A stretch of 60,478 nt of DNA from Rhodospirillales bacterium. Its GTDB lineage: Bacteria; Pseudomonadota; Alphaproteobacteria; Acetobacterales; Acetobacteraceae. The notes under the pieces are model-generated. The model had not been told where the DNA came from. It did not search any database and saw only the letters and a list, made by a program, of their open reading frames with translations. The translations under genes were made by a program, and so were the position numbers. Where the stretch lies: NCBI GenBank assembly GCA_025351925.1, contig JANXVC010000412.1, forward strand, positions 1 through 60,478, written 5' to 3'. Shown here piece after piece: positions 36,445-45,282 of the stretch (position 1 is the stretch's first letter; every line of letters starts with the position of its first letter).

Positions 36445-37455
36445 ATGGTGCGGCTGAACCCTACACGCCTAATAGGCCTTGCGACCGCGGCCGTGCTGAT
36501 GCTTGGCGCTGGGCAGGATGCCTGCGCTGGCCCGGTTACCGCGTCCTATTTGGCCGCTGGCGTTCAATCACCGAACTTTCCGACTGCATGCACAAGCGGC
36601 CAGGCCTGCTTCTACGGCACCGAGACGTTCTCGAATTGGGCGGGCGGCGCTTTCAGATCGACCTTCTCGACCGGTTTGAGCAACTTGACGGCGTCAACAT
36701 ACATCAAAGCCGACTATTCATCGAACGGCGACCCGAATTGGAAAAAAGTCCCGGCGGACCTGTATGGTGGTGCCGGCGGAACAGCGCCTTATCCCGTGGT
36801 GACCGGTGCCTCGGCGCCTGGTGATGCCTATGGAATCAAGCTGACGCACTCTGCCGATATCCCCGGCGTAAACTATTTCGGCCTCTGGATTTCCGCGCTG
36901 GATTAGTCCAACGACCTTCAATTCTACAGCAACGGTCAGCTAATATACTCGTTTGGAGCGCCTGACCTGCAAGCAGCGCTTGGGACGTGCAGCACGGCCG
37001 GCGGTTACTGTGGCAACCCGACTACAGCATTCAAGGGCCAGAACGCAGGTGAAAATTATGCTTACGTCAACTTCTTCGATACGGTTGGATATTTCGACCA
37101 AGTAGTTCTTTACAGCACCAGCGCGGGCTTCGAGTCCTCAAACCACTCCGTCGCCTATATCCAGAATCTTGTCGTGTCCGGAACGACATTCACCGCGCCG
37201 GACAGGCCGGCTAGCGCCGCGTTCAACGCCAAGATCGCCACCCTAATCCCCGAGCCTGCTTCGGTCATGCTGGTGTTCACCGCGCTCGTGGTGCTGCTAT
37301 TCCGGTTCCAACGGCGCCGCGCCGCTCAGGCGGCCGCCACACCCAGCACTCCCGAAGTCAAGAAGCATCGCCGCCGGCGCCGCAGGAACCTCTCCAGGTC
37401 CCGGCCCGCGCAGATGGGCTGGCCTACTGAATCAGCCAGCCGCTTCAGCAGCTAA
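36445..37455 (+). pseudogene. PEP-CTERM-sorted exported protein interrupted by one in-frame amber codon
   Basis: A signal peptide (MVRLNPTRLIGLATAAVLMLGAGQDACA) opens a 153-codon frame ending in TAG at 36904-36906 after GLWISALD. The same frame continues without any other stop through SNDLQFYSNGQLIYSFGAPD, a Gly/Asn-rich beta domain and a PEP-CTERM signal: IPEPASVML, a hydrophobic helix, then RFQRRR (around 37248-37320). The halves form one typical PEP-CTERM protein of about 336 codons. Such proteins are cut by an exosortase, which is not in this window. The tail after the RRR box is unusually long (about 45 basic/Ser-rich residues). Inactivation, amber suppression or a base error are all possible. 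Confidence 0.75.
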
Positions 37456-37463
37456 AACCCGGC

Positions 37464-39128
37464 TCAGGCGTTTATATAGTTGATCGGCATGCCGTATTCG
37501 AACACCGGCAGGTCCTCCATCGCCTGCCGCGCCTCGCCGCCCGGGTTGCTCACTACCGTGCTCTCCGTCTCCAGCAGCATCGTGCTGCGTGACGCGGCGT
37601 CGTAACGCGGCCAGCTCGGCAAGGCCGGGTTGTTGGGATCGCCGGTGCGCGCGAACGCCACCCAACTCGCCATGACCGTCCGCGTCAGCAGCGCGATGTC
37701 CGGCCCCGCGCCGACCAGCGGAGCAGCCGCCGCCGTCGTGCCGAACACGAACGGCACCTCCGACGTATGCGGCGACCGCAGCACCCCGCCCGACACCGGC
37801 GTTCGCCAGTTGAACACGTAGGCATAGACCGGCGCCCGCGCCGTGGCCGCCTGCAATGCCGCCTCGCGGGTCGTGTTGCGCCGATACGAGTAGTCGGTCG
37901 CGATAGCGGCAAGCAGGTCGCTCGGCGACGCGGCAGGCGCTGCCGAACGGTAGGCGTCCAGGATGCGCTCGGTCACGCCGGCGTCGATCTGCAGGAAACG
38001 TCCGACGCGGCGGCGCACCTCGGCGATGTCCAGCGAGAAGTTCTTGGGGTCGGCGGCCATATACAGCGTCGCTTCGGTCGCCGCGTTGCCGACCATGAAG
38101 GGAATGTCCGACGAGATCGACGGGGCCGCCGGGTCGAAAGGGTTCTGTCTGAAGCTGCGTCCGTCGAGCACCGGGCGGAACGGGCGGGGCATGGCCTGTA
38201 GTGCTGCGATCAGCTGATGGGCGGGCACCGCCTGCAGCGCCGCTCCCCTCGCACTGCTGATGCCCAATTGCTGGGCGAGCCCATGCGCCAGCCGCGCCGC
38301 CTCCTCCTGCCCGGTAAGCCGCAGGCTGCCGGAGCAGCTTTGCGCGATGGCCCGGTGGAACAGGCCCCGCGCCGCCGGCATCGCGAACAGCGCGCTGACC
38401 TTGGCCCCACCGCCGGACTGGCCGAAGATGGTGACGTTGCCGGGGTCGCCGCCGAAAACCGCTGCGTTGTCGCGCACCCAGCGCAGCGCTGCGACGAGGT
38501 CGAGCACGCCGGCACTGCCAGCGTCGGCAAACCGCTCGTCCCGGTCGTCGAGCTGGATGTAGCCGAACACGTTGAGCCGGTGGTTGACCGTGACCACGAC
38601 GACGTCGCCGTGCCGGGCGAGGCTGCTGCCGTCGAAGCCCGGCGCTGACCCGGCGCAATTGCTCCAGGCGCCGCCGTGGATCCAGACCATGACCGGGCGC
38701 TTTGCCTCGTCGAGGCCGGAGGTGAAGACGTTGAGCGAGAGGCAGTCCTCGCTGGTCGGCTCGATGGCGCCGTACCAGGAGCTCAGCGGGTCCGGTTCGG
38801 AGGACACCTGCGGGGCGGAGTTGCCGAAGCGGACTGCATCCCGCACGCCCGCCCAAGGGGTGACGGCGGCTGGCGGCAGAAAGCGGCCCGCATCCCCGGT
38901 CGAGGCTGCATAGGGGATTGCCTTAAAGCTATGCACGCCCTCTGCGCTGGCGCCTCGCAGTTTGCCGGACGAGGTCTCCACGATGGATTCGGCGCCTCGC
39001 GCCCCGGCCGAGGCGCCGCTCAGAGTCGGAAACCCCGCCAGGACGAGAGCTGCCGGTCCGGCTGCTTGCAGCGCCACACGACGGCTGAATGGCGTAGCGA
39101 CTGTACCTTGGTCTTGCTGATCCTGCAT
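37464..39128 (-). CDS. Exported type B carboxylesterase
   Basis: The 554-residue alpha/beta hydrolase has the type B carboxylesterase features: EDCLSLNVF (127-135), oxyanion-hole HGGAW (151-155), and nucleophile elbow FGQSGGGAK with S238. The N terminus contains a twin-arginine-like signal (SRRVALQAAGPAALVLAGF, R16-R17) with an Ala-rich core, suggesting Tat export. It would hydrolyse carboxylic esters in the periplasm; the substrate is unknown. It converges on the PEP-CTERM gene with 8 bases between them. Confidence 0.88.
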   Translation of the reverse strand: MQDQQDQGTVATPFSRRVALQAAGPAALVLAGFPTLSGASAGARGAESIVETSSGKLRGASAEGVHSFKAIPYAASTGDAGRFLPPAAVTPWAGVRDAVRFGNSAPQVSSEPDPLSSWYGAIEPTSEDCLSLNVFTSGLDEAKRPVMVWIHGGAWSNCAGSAPGFDGSSLARHGDVVVVTVNHRLNVFGYIQLDDRDERFADAGSAGVLDLVAALRWVRDNAAVFGGDPGNVTIFGQSGGGAKVSALFAMPAARGLFHRAIAQSCSGSLRLTGQEEAARLAHGLAQQLGISSARGAALQAVPAHQLIAALQAMPRPFRPVLDGRSFRQNPFDPAAPSISSDIPFMVGNAATEATLYMAADPKNFSLDIAEVRRRVGRFLQIDAGVTERILDAYRSAAPAASPSDLLAAIATDYSYRRNTTREAALQAATARAPVYAYVFNWRTPVSGGVLRSPHTSEVPFVFGTTAAAAPLVGAGPDIALLTRTVMASWVAFARTGDPNNPALPSWPRYDAASRSTMLLETESTVVSNPGGEARQAMEDLPVFEYGMPINYINA

Positions 39129-39232
39129 GCTGATTTGCCCCCTGCCGCCATGACCAGAGCACTCTATGAACTCCTCGATCTCTGCGCACCGTTTGAACGC
39201 AAGAAAATTTGAAGCGTGTCAGCGCAATGCCG

Positions 39233-40360
39233 TCAGTCCATAAAGCTCGCGATCGCGGCGACCGCTTGCTCCACATCCACCGTCCATTGATTGTTGTAGG
39301 AAGCCAGGTCGCTTTGATCGATTTCACCGACGATGACCCCATATTCGAGGTCCATGCTGGATAGGATGGTCGAATGATTGTCGAGATGGTCACGATTCGA
39401 CTCAATACTGACGATCTTGGTGCCTGGTTTGCAGAAGACTGCGTTGAATAGGCCAGCTCCGCCGAGAGCTACGATTTGCCGTGCCGACCCGAACAGCGCG
39501 ATCTGTCGCTCTGGAGGCAGGTATTCTGGGTCAACTTCGCTGTATCCCATCGTCATAAGCCGATCCACGAGTTCCCGTTCATTTTTCAAACCTCGGTAGC
39601 TGCCCATCTCGGCAGTCCGGCGACGGCGTCCGACGTAGATGCGATGGGGACTAGGCTCGATGCTGCTGCCCGCCGCCCGCTCGCGCAATTTAGCAAATAT
39701 CGATCGAGCTTCTTGTGCGATGTAGAAATCGCGTTGCGGCTGCCGAAATACATCGATGCTATCAAAACGATAGGCCTCGCTGCAGTTATGGAGAATTATG
39801 TCTGCATTGTTTACTTCAAGCAAATCCAACATCTTCCACATATTATCGTGGTCTGCATAAACCAATAGTTTATCATATTCTTGCCGGTTTTCTCTGAAAA
39901 AGTTTATGATAGGCAGCACGTAAAGTAGCCACATGCCCCAATTATGCGGCTCGTTCGATGAGGCCAACAGTGTCCTGCCGCTGACATGCCTGGCATTTTG
40001 CAGGCGGCATCGTGAAATGACAAAATCGTCGCCATGGCGATAGACACCTGCGGTCTTCGATAAATCCGGCCAATCCACAATTCCAGCGACCGCAGTTCGC
40101 GCATCGCCGTAAATCGACATGCAGCAGTCGCCTTCGATAATGAAATTAGACCAAGTAAGATGCACGTCACGGAACCGGTCTAACTGCCAGGGTTGTGATG
40201 TCTGCCGACCCGTTTGGATGGTGATTGGTTCGAGTGTTCGAGAAGCGAGGTTTCGCAGCAATTTGGGTGGCCGTTTCTCCCAATCTATCGTGGGCCTATG
40301 TTGTATCGTCTCGGCTGAACTATTCGCAGGAAAAAGGAGACGAACCCAGTCGCTATCCAT
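39233..40360 (-). CDS. Family 61 (DUF563-type) glycosyltransferase, low-GC
   Basis: The 375-residue product matches the GT61/DUF563 pattern: HNWGMWLLYVLPIINFF, then IYVGRRRRTAEMGSYRGLKNERELVDRL, LPPERQIALFGSARQIVALGGAGLFNAVFCKPGT. These enzymes build cell-surface glycans. I chose the ATG at 40360, with GAGG 9 bases upstream, over a GTG five codons earlier. GC content is near 50%, well below the window, which together with the flanking remnant suggests horizontal acquisition. Confidence 0.8.
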   Translation of the reverse strand: MDSDWVRLLFPANSSAETIQHRPTIDWEKRPPKLLRNLASRTLEPITIQTGRQTSQPWQLDRFRDVHLTWSNFIIEGDCCMSIYGDARTAVAGIVDWPDLSKTAGVYRHGDDFVISRCRLQNARHVSGRTLLASSNEPHNWGMWLLYVLPIINFFRENRQEYDKLLVYADHDNMWKMLDLLEVNNADIILHNCSEAYRFDSIDVFRQPQRDFYIAQEARSIFAKLRERAAGSSIEPSPHRIYVGRRRRTAEMGSYRGLKNERELVDRLMTMGYSEVDPEYLPPERQIALFGSARQIVALGGAGLFNAVFCKPGTKIVSIESNRDHLDNHSTILSSMDLEYGVIVGEIDQSDLASYNNQWTVDVEQAVAAIASFMD

Positions 40361-40461
40361 AATTGCCTCGACCACGTTGTCGTCTCATCTCAATCAAGAT
40401 TGCAACGACTCAGCGACGGATCATCCAGCCTGTCAACCTGCGGCGCACCGTGCAGCGATAG

Positions 40462-40677
40462 CGCGTCATCACGGCGATCCCGGCTTCAACATGGGTTTCG
40501 CGGCGCTGGCGGGGCCGGGAAGCCCGCCTGCACGAGGCAAGTGCCGTTTTGGATGCGCCGCTGCAGGATGCTACGGTTAAGGTGTTGGCTCAGCAGAAGG
40601 GCCTAACCTATGCGGCGCCCCGGCCGCCAGAGATCACGCCGCCGATCACCGGCAAGCTGCCGGCCGCAGAAGAGTAG
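40462..40677 (+). pseudogene. Possible 3' remnant of a lost gene
   Basis: A 71-codon open frame without a start, preceded by a stop at 40459-40461, encodes a charged helical segment ending VKVLAQQKGLTYAAPRPPE...LPAAEE. Composition and third-position GC look like real coding sequence, but there is no ATG/GTG with a ribosome site and no family is recognised. It sits between the low-GC glycosyltransferase and two intergenic hairpins, a likely rearrangement junction. Confidence 0.35.
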
Positions 40678-40691
40678 CCTAGTGGTCCGAT

Positions 40692-40718
40692 CCTAGCGCT
40701 TGGATCCCAAGCGCTAGG
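40692..40718. repeat. Perfect 12-bp inverted repeat, first of two adjacent hairpins
   Basis: CCTAGCGCTTGG (40692-40703) and CCAAGCGCTAGG (40707-40718) pair around a 3-base loop. Outside it GTGGTCCGA (from 40682) and TCGGTCCAC (to 40731) pair with one mismatch, extending the structure to about 50 bases. Confidence 0.8.
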
Positions 40719-40743
40719 TGAGTCGGTCCACCAAACAAAGGCT

Positions 40744-40787
40744 AGTGGTGCAAATCACACGGATGCTTCCGTCTGATTTGCACCACT
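40744..40787. repeat. Perfect 14-bp inverted repeat with nested stem, second adjacent hairpin
   Basis: AGTGGTGCAAATCA (40744-40757) pairs with TGATTTGCACCACT (40774-40787). After one C-C mismatch a second stem ACGGA/TCCGT closes a TGCT loop, giving a 44-base hairpin. It lies 80 bases before the thiolase start. Both hairpins begin with the same TAGTGGT(C/G) border, suggesting one repeat family. Confidence 0.8.
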
Positions 40788-40867
40788 GGTGTCCAGACAG
40801 GAAGGATCAGCAAAATGACCAATTCCCCCGATCTGCAGTGCTTCAGCCCTTTGATGGGCACCCCAAC

Positions 40868-42055
40868 ATGAATCCGCGCAATGTCGTGATCGCCAGCGGC
40901 GTGCGGACGGCGATCGGCACCTTCGGCGGCGCCCTGGCCGCGCATCCGCCGAGCCAGCTGGGCGCGCTGTGCGTGGCCGAGGCGCTGCGCCGGGCCGACC
41001 TGCCCGGCGAGCGCGTCCAGCACGTCGTGTTTGGCAACGTCATCGTGACCGAACCCCGAGACGCCTACCTCGCGCGGGTCGCCGGCGTCGAGGGCGGTGC
41101 CCCCAAGGAGGCGCCGGCACTGACGCTCAACCGGCTATGCGGCAGCGGCGTGCAGGCGATCATCTCGGCGGCGCAGATGATCATGCTAGGCGACATCGAC
41201 GTGGCGGTGGCCGGCGGCGCCGAGAGCATGAGCCGGGCGCCGCATCTGCTGCAGGCCGGACGCTTCGGCCAAAAGATGGGCGACGTCGCGGCGGTGGACC
41301 AGCTGACTGGGGCGCTCACCGACCCGTTCGGCAACGGCATCATGGGCATCACCGCGGAGAACGTCGCGCAGCGCTGGCAGATCGGGCGCGAGGAACAGGA
41401 CGCCTTCGCCCTGGAGAGCCAGCGCCGCACCGGCGCCGCGATCGAGGCGGGACGGTTCCACGAGCAGATCCTGCCGATTGAGGTGAAGCGCGGCCGGGCG
41501 ATGGCCATGTTCAACACGGACGAGCATCCGAAGCCCGAGACCACGGCGGCGACGCTCGCCGGCCTGCGCCCGGCGTTCCGCAAGGACGGCTCGGTGACGG
41601 CGGGCAACTCGTCGGGCATCAACGACGGCGCGGCGGCGGTCGTGCTGATGGACGAGGAGACGGCCCAGCGCGAGGGGCGCACGACGCTGGCGCGCATCGT
41701 CGGCTATGCCCATGCCGGGGTCGAGCCGTCGGAGATGGGCATCGGCCCGGTGCCGGCGGTGCGGCGCCTGCTGGAGCGAACCGGCCTCAACATCGGCGAC
41801 TTCGACGTGATCGAGAGCAACGAGGCCTTCGCCGCCCAGGCCTGCGCCGTGTCGCGCGAGCTGAAGTTCGATCCGGCCAAGGCGAACCCGAATGGCGGCG
41901 GCATCGCCATGGGCCACCCGATCGGCGCGACCGGGGCGATCTTGGTGATCAAGGCCGCGTATGAGCTGGCGCGTATTGGGGGGCGTTATGGGCTGGTGAC
42001 AATGTGCATTGGCGGCGGCCAGGGGATCGCGCTGGCGATTGAGCGGCAGGGGTGA
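40868..42055 (+). CDS. Acetyl-CoA acetyltransferase / 3-ketoacyl-CoA thiolase
   Basis: The 395-residue thiolase has the acyl-enzyme Cys in [11 protein letters not shown] (C91), NEAFAAQ, the catalytic-His region GHPIGATGA and the second Cys in CIGGGQG. Length and motifs fit biosynthetic-type thiolases (PhaA/AtoB) that condense two acetyl-CoA, though degradative use cannot be excluded. The ATG at 40868 is chosen because the upstream extension of the frame runs through the hairpin repeats. No phaB or phaC is adjacent. Confidence 0.9.
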   Translation: MNPRNVVIASGVRTAIGTFGGALAAHPPSQLGALCVAEALRRADLPGERVQHVVFGNVIVTEPRDAYLARVAGVEGGAPKEAPALTLNRLCGSGVQAIISAAQMIMLGDIDVAVAGGAESMSRAPHLLQAGRFGQKMGDVAAVDQLTGALTDPFGNGIMGITAENVAQRWQIGREEQDAFALESQRRTGAAIEAGRFHEQILPIEVKRGRAMAMFNTDEHPKPETTAATLAGLRPAFRKDGSVTAGNSSGINDGAAAVVLMDEETAQREGRTTLARIVGYAHAGVEPSEMGIGPVPAVRRLLERTGLNIGDFDVIESNEAFAAQACAVSRELKFDPAKANPNGGGIAMGHPIGATGAILVIKAAYELARIGGRYGLVTMCIGGGQGIALAIERQG

Positions 42056-42129
42056 CGCCTTGAGAGAGGGGGGAGGCGGACCAGCTATGGCCGCGCGTAG
42101 TTCCCTGTTGAAGTCACCGGAGATGCACA

Positions 42130-42558
42130 ATGAGCGAACAATGGCAATATCAGCTTCGAGTTTACCTGGACGATGAGTTGGCGGAGGTCGCGCGGAGGGA
42201 TCGTGACAACTCAGCGCTCAAACCGCTGACTGATGTTTTGAACAGGCACCATGCGACTTTAGATAGTCAGTTCGACGCTTTCGAGAACTACGTCGCCGAG
42301 GCCGAGAAGGACGGTCCCGAAAATTTCCCGCTCTATAAGTGGACAAAAGCGACGGTGGAAGACCCTGTCAAACGTGCGAAGCACATCAAGACTTTTGCGC
42401 TCCACGTGTCCGGCAACGAGGTTTATGCGAAGGATGCAGCGGACTCGCTCGAAGCCGACCTGCAGCCGCTCGTAGGCGGCGGGTTGGTCACGCGTATGTC
42501 CAAACATGATTCGAATCCGGCAAACAACCTGCAGGTGCCGCCCGAATATCGGTCGTAG
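42130..42558 (+). CDS. Conserved-looking protein of unknown function (142 aa)
   Basis: The 142-residue soluble protein starts MSEQWQYQLRVYLDDELA and is rich in charged helices, with DVLNRHHATLDSQFDAFENYV in the first half and KRAKHIKTFALHVSGNEVY in the second. I do not recognise the family. GC content is lower than in the flanking genes. It ends ahead of a strong hairpin shared with the convergent SDR gene. Confidence 0.65.
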   Translation: MSEQWQYQLRVYLDDELAEVARRDRDNSALKPLTDVLNRHHATLDSQFDAFENYVAEAEKDGPENFPLYKWTKATVEDPVKRAKHIKTFALHVSGNEVYAKDAADSLEADLQPLVGGGLVTRMSKHDSNPANNLQVPPEYRS

Positions 42559-42595
42559 GCTAATAGGAGAATACCCCGGCAATGGGGTGCCGATT

Positions 42596-42625
42596 GGGAC
42601 TGCGGACCGACGGTCTCGCAGTCCC
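42596..42625. terminator. Bidirectional hairpin between convergent genes
   Basis: Perfect 9-base arms GGGACTGCG (42596-42604) and CGCAGTCCC (42617-42625) continue, after a bulge, into an inner GACCG/CGGTC stem. It lies between the stops of the 142-aa gene and the SDR gene. Confidence 0.55.
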
Positions 42626-42636
42626 GCACCAAGCCG

Positions 42637-43437
42637 CTACGCCTTGCCAAAACTGCGTGACGCCGCCGTAGTCCCGGTGCGGCCGCCGTCCACCACGTAG
42701 TGCGCGGCGGTCACGCTGCTGGCCAGGTCCGAGCACAGGAACAGCACTACGTCGGCGACCTCCTCCACCGTTGCGTAGCGGCCAAGTGGGATGCTTGCCC
42801 GGTAGCGTGCGCTGGCGCCCACCTGATCGCCGGGGCTGGACTGCTCCTCGAGCGAGCGGATCATCCGCGTGTCGGTCGGGCCCGGGCACACCGCGTTCAC
42901 CCGCACCCCGGCGGCACCGACCTCCCCCGCCGCGGTGCGGGTCAATCCAAGCACCCCGTGCTTCGACGCGACATAGGCCGATAAGCCCGGCGAACCCACC
43001 AGGCCGGCGGTAGAGGCCGTGTTGACAACCGCCCCCCTGCCCTGCCGCAGCATCACCGGCAGCACGTGGCGCAGCCCGAGGAACACGCCCTTCAGGTTCA
43101 CCGCGATCACCGCGTCGAACACCGCCTCGTCGTACTCCGCGGTGGGCACCACCAGGCCCTCGATGCCGGCGTTGTTGAAGAAGCAGTCGATTGCCCCGTA
43201 GGCGTCGAGCGTCGCCTGCACATAGGCCTGCACATCGGCGGACCGGGTCACGTCGGCGGCGACGAACTGCGCCTCGCCGCCGTGTTGCTGGATCGTATCG
43301 ACCGTCGCCGCGCCCTCGACAGCGTCGTGGTCCGCGACGACGACGCGCGCCCCCCGCCGCGCAAATCCGAGCGCCGCCGCGCGCCCGATGCCGTTGGAAC
43401 CGCCGGTGATCAGCGCCACCTTGCCCGTGAAGTCCAT
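42637..43437 (-). CDS. Short-chain dehydrogenase/reductase
   Basis: The 266-residue classical SDR has the NAD(P) motif TGGSNGIGRAA, the NNAG stretch (FNNAGIEG), the catalytic Ser in NTASTAG, and YVASK for the catalytic Tyr/Lys. Asp in VVADHD after the second strand suggests NAD over NADP. The ATG at 43437 is preferred over one 8 codons upstream because GGGAG lies 8 bases ahead. The substrate is unknown. It is 27 bases downstream of the cupin gene and probably co-transcribed. Confidence 0.88.
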   Translation of the reverse strand: MDFTGKVALITGGSNGIGRAAALGFARRGARVVVADHDAVEGAATVDTIQQHGGEAQFVAADVTRSADVQAYVQATLDAYGAIDCFFNNAGIEGLVVPTAEYDEAVFDAVIAVNLKGVFLGLRHVLPVMLRQGRGAVVNTASTAGLVGSPGLSAYVASKHGVLGLTRTAAGEVGAAGVRVNAVCPGPTDTRMIRSLEEQSSPGDQVGASARYRASIPLGRYATVEEVADVVLFLCSDLASSVTAAHYVVDGGRTGTTAASRSFGKA

Positions 43438-43464
43438 GCCTCGCTCCCTTGTCTCTGCCAAGTG

Positions 43465-43902
43465 TTAGCCGGCCGCCGGCACAAGCCCCTCCAGCTCCGG
43501 CAGCATGACGACGCTCTCCTGCTCGTTCGGATCGGTCCGCGCGATCAGGGCGACACAGGTTTCCGTCTTGCTCGGGTTATACGGAAGATGCGGGACGTTT
43601 GCCGGGATATACAGGAACTCGCCGGGCTGCAGGACGGTATGCTGCTCCAGGTGTTCGCCGAACCACATGCAAGACTCGCCGCTCAGCGCATAGAGCGCGG
43701 TCTCGTGGTCCGCGTGCAGATGCGCTTTGGCCCGGCCGCCCGGCGGAATGCGCACGACCTGCATGTGGATGCCGCGCGCGCCAACGCTTTCCGCTGACAC
43801 GGCGGCTTGGTAAACCAGCCCCTGCTTCCCGACAAAGCCCTCCCCGGCCCGCACAACCCTGCATGTCGGAAGCCCTTCGACCTCGTTGCCCATAGTAAGC
43901 AT
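43465..43902 (-). CDS. Cupin-domain protein
   Basis: The 145-residue single cupin has the first metal-motif pattern HLHADHETALYALSGE and the second GEFLYIPANVPHLPYN, so a metal site is likely intact. Role unknown; small cupins act as isomerases, dioxygenases or sensors. It is encoded with the SDR and is divergent from the D-amino-acid-dehydrogenase-like gene. A second Met three codons in (43893) is an equally possible start. Confidence 0.8.
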   Translation of the reverse strand: MLTMGNEVEGLPTCRVVRAGEGFVGKQGLVYQAAVSAESVGARGIHMQVVRIPPGGRAKAHLHADHETALYALSGESCMWFGEHLEQHTVLQPGEFLYIPANVPHLPYNPSKTETCVALIARTDPNEQESVVMLPELEGLVPAAG

Positions 43903-44031
43903 TTCCCATTCTGTCCGACCGACAACTATACTCCTGAGCCCGCGGCAGATAGGACGGGTGCGGCGTTCTGTTCCCGGCTACTGCAGAGGATAGCCCCCAT
44001 TCCATATGCGGCATCGGCTGTTCCGTAAACC

Positions 44032-45267
44032 ATGCACGACGTCGCCATCATCGGCGCCGGGATCATCGGCCTGGCGGTCGCCGCCGCGCTGCAGGATGAC
44101 GGGCGGCAGGTCCTGCTGCTCGACCGCCGCGGCGTCGCACAGGAAACTAGCCGCGGCAATGCCGGGGCGCTGGCGTTCTCCGACATCCTGCCGCTCGCCT
44201 CGCCCGGCATCATGCGCCAGGCGCCGCGCTGGCTGCTCGACCCGCTGGGGCCGCTCGCCATCCCGCCGGCCTACTTTCCCACCATCCTCCCCTGGCTGAT
44301 GCGGTTCTGGCGCGCAAGCCGGCCGAACCGTGCTGATGCCAGCCTCGCCGCGCAGGCCGGCCTGATGGCGCTCGCCGTCGCGGAGACGCCAGGAATGCTC
44401 GATCGCGCTGGCGCCGGGCACATGGTCCGGCGCGACGGCTCGTTGCAGCTCTATGAGAGCGAAGCGGAGCTGGCCGCCGTCATGCCGGGCTGGCAGGCCC
44501 GCGCGCGGCACGGCATCGCGTTCGAGCACGTGCGCGGACCGCGTCTCGCCGAGCTGCAGCCCGGCCTGCACCCTCGCCTCGTCGCCGGGACGTTCGTGCC
44601 GGGCTGGCATACTGTCTCCGACCCGTATGACGTAGCCTGCCGCCTGGCGGACCGCGTGACCGCGCGCGGCGGGCAGATCGAGACGCGCGCGGTGCTTAGG
44701 GTTGCAGCGGCGGAAGGTGGCGTGCAGGTGAAGTTCGCCGATGGCACTACGCTGCTGGCGCACCGTGCCGTCATCGCCGCCGGCGCCTGGTCGAAGCCGC
44801 TGGCGCAAGGGCTCGGCGACCGCATCCCGCTCGAGACCGAGCGCGGCTACAACACCACACTGCCGCCCGGCGCCTTCGACCTGCGGCGTCAGCTCATCTT
44901 CGGCGGGCACGGCTTCGTCGCAACGCCGCTCAGCACCGGGCTGCGCATCGGCGGCGCGGTCGAGCTGGGCGGCCTGAAACTCCCGCCCAACATGGCGCGC
45001 GCCGACGCCATGCTGCGGCGCGCCGCTGCCTTCCTTCCGGGCCTGCGCACCGAGGGCGGCCAGCAGTGGATGGGGTTCCGCCCCTCATTGCCCGACAGCC
45101 TCCCGGTGATCGGCCCGGCCTCCGCCACGCCGCACGTGGTGTATGCCTTCGGTCACGGCCACCTCGGGCTGACCCAGGCGGCGGCGACCGGGCGCATCGT
45201 CGCGGACCTGATCGCCGGGCGTTCGCCGCCCATCCCGCTCGGCCCGTTTCGCCCCACCCGCTTCTGA
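44032..45267 (+). CDS. FAD-dependent D-amino acid dehydrogenase-like enzyme (probable cis-4-hydroxy-D-proline dehydrogenase)
   Basis: The 411-residue DadA-family flavoprotein has the FAD motif VAIIGAGIIGLAVA (4-17), RGNAGALAFSD, and the C-terminal GFRPSLPDSLPVIGP and FGHGHLGLTQ that close the FAD site. It lies 15 bases upstream of a 4-hydroxyproline 2-epimerase gene. That pairing is typical of trans-4-hydroxy-L-proline degradation, where the epimer is oxidised to an imine. The specific substrate is inferred from the neighbour. The dehydratase and semialdehyde dehydrogenase of that pathway are not in the window. Confidence 0.85.
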   Translation: MHDVAIIGAGIIGLAVAAALQDDGRQVLLLDRRGVAQETSRGNAGALAFSDILPLASPGIMRQAPRWLLDPLGPLAIPPAYFPTILPWLMRFWRASRPNRADASLAAQAGLMALAVAETPGMLDRAGAGHMVRRDGSLQLYESEAELAAVMPGWQARARHGIAFEHVRGPRLAELQPGLHPRLVAGTFVPGWHTVSDPYDVACRLADRVTARGGQIETRAVLRVAAAEGGVQVKFADGTTLLAHRAVIAAGAWSKPLAQGLGDRIPLETERGYNTTLPPGAFDLRRQLIFGGHGFVATPLSTGLRIGGAVELGGLKLPPNMARADAMLRRAAAFLPGLRTEGGQQWMGFRPSLPDSLPVIGPASATPHVVYAFGHGHLGLTQAAATGRIVADLIAGRSPPIPLGPFRPTRF

Positions 45268-45282
45268 TCAAGGACCCGCCCG

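Noticed and set aside
34883-39128. An acetone to methyl acetate to acetate pathway formed by the flavoprotein, carboxylesterase and ActP
   Set aside because: The flavoprotein lacks the Baeyer-Villiger fingerprint, the esterase carries an export signal so would not meet a cytosolic ester, and the genes are not in one operon.
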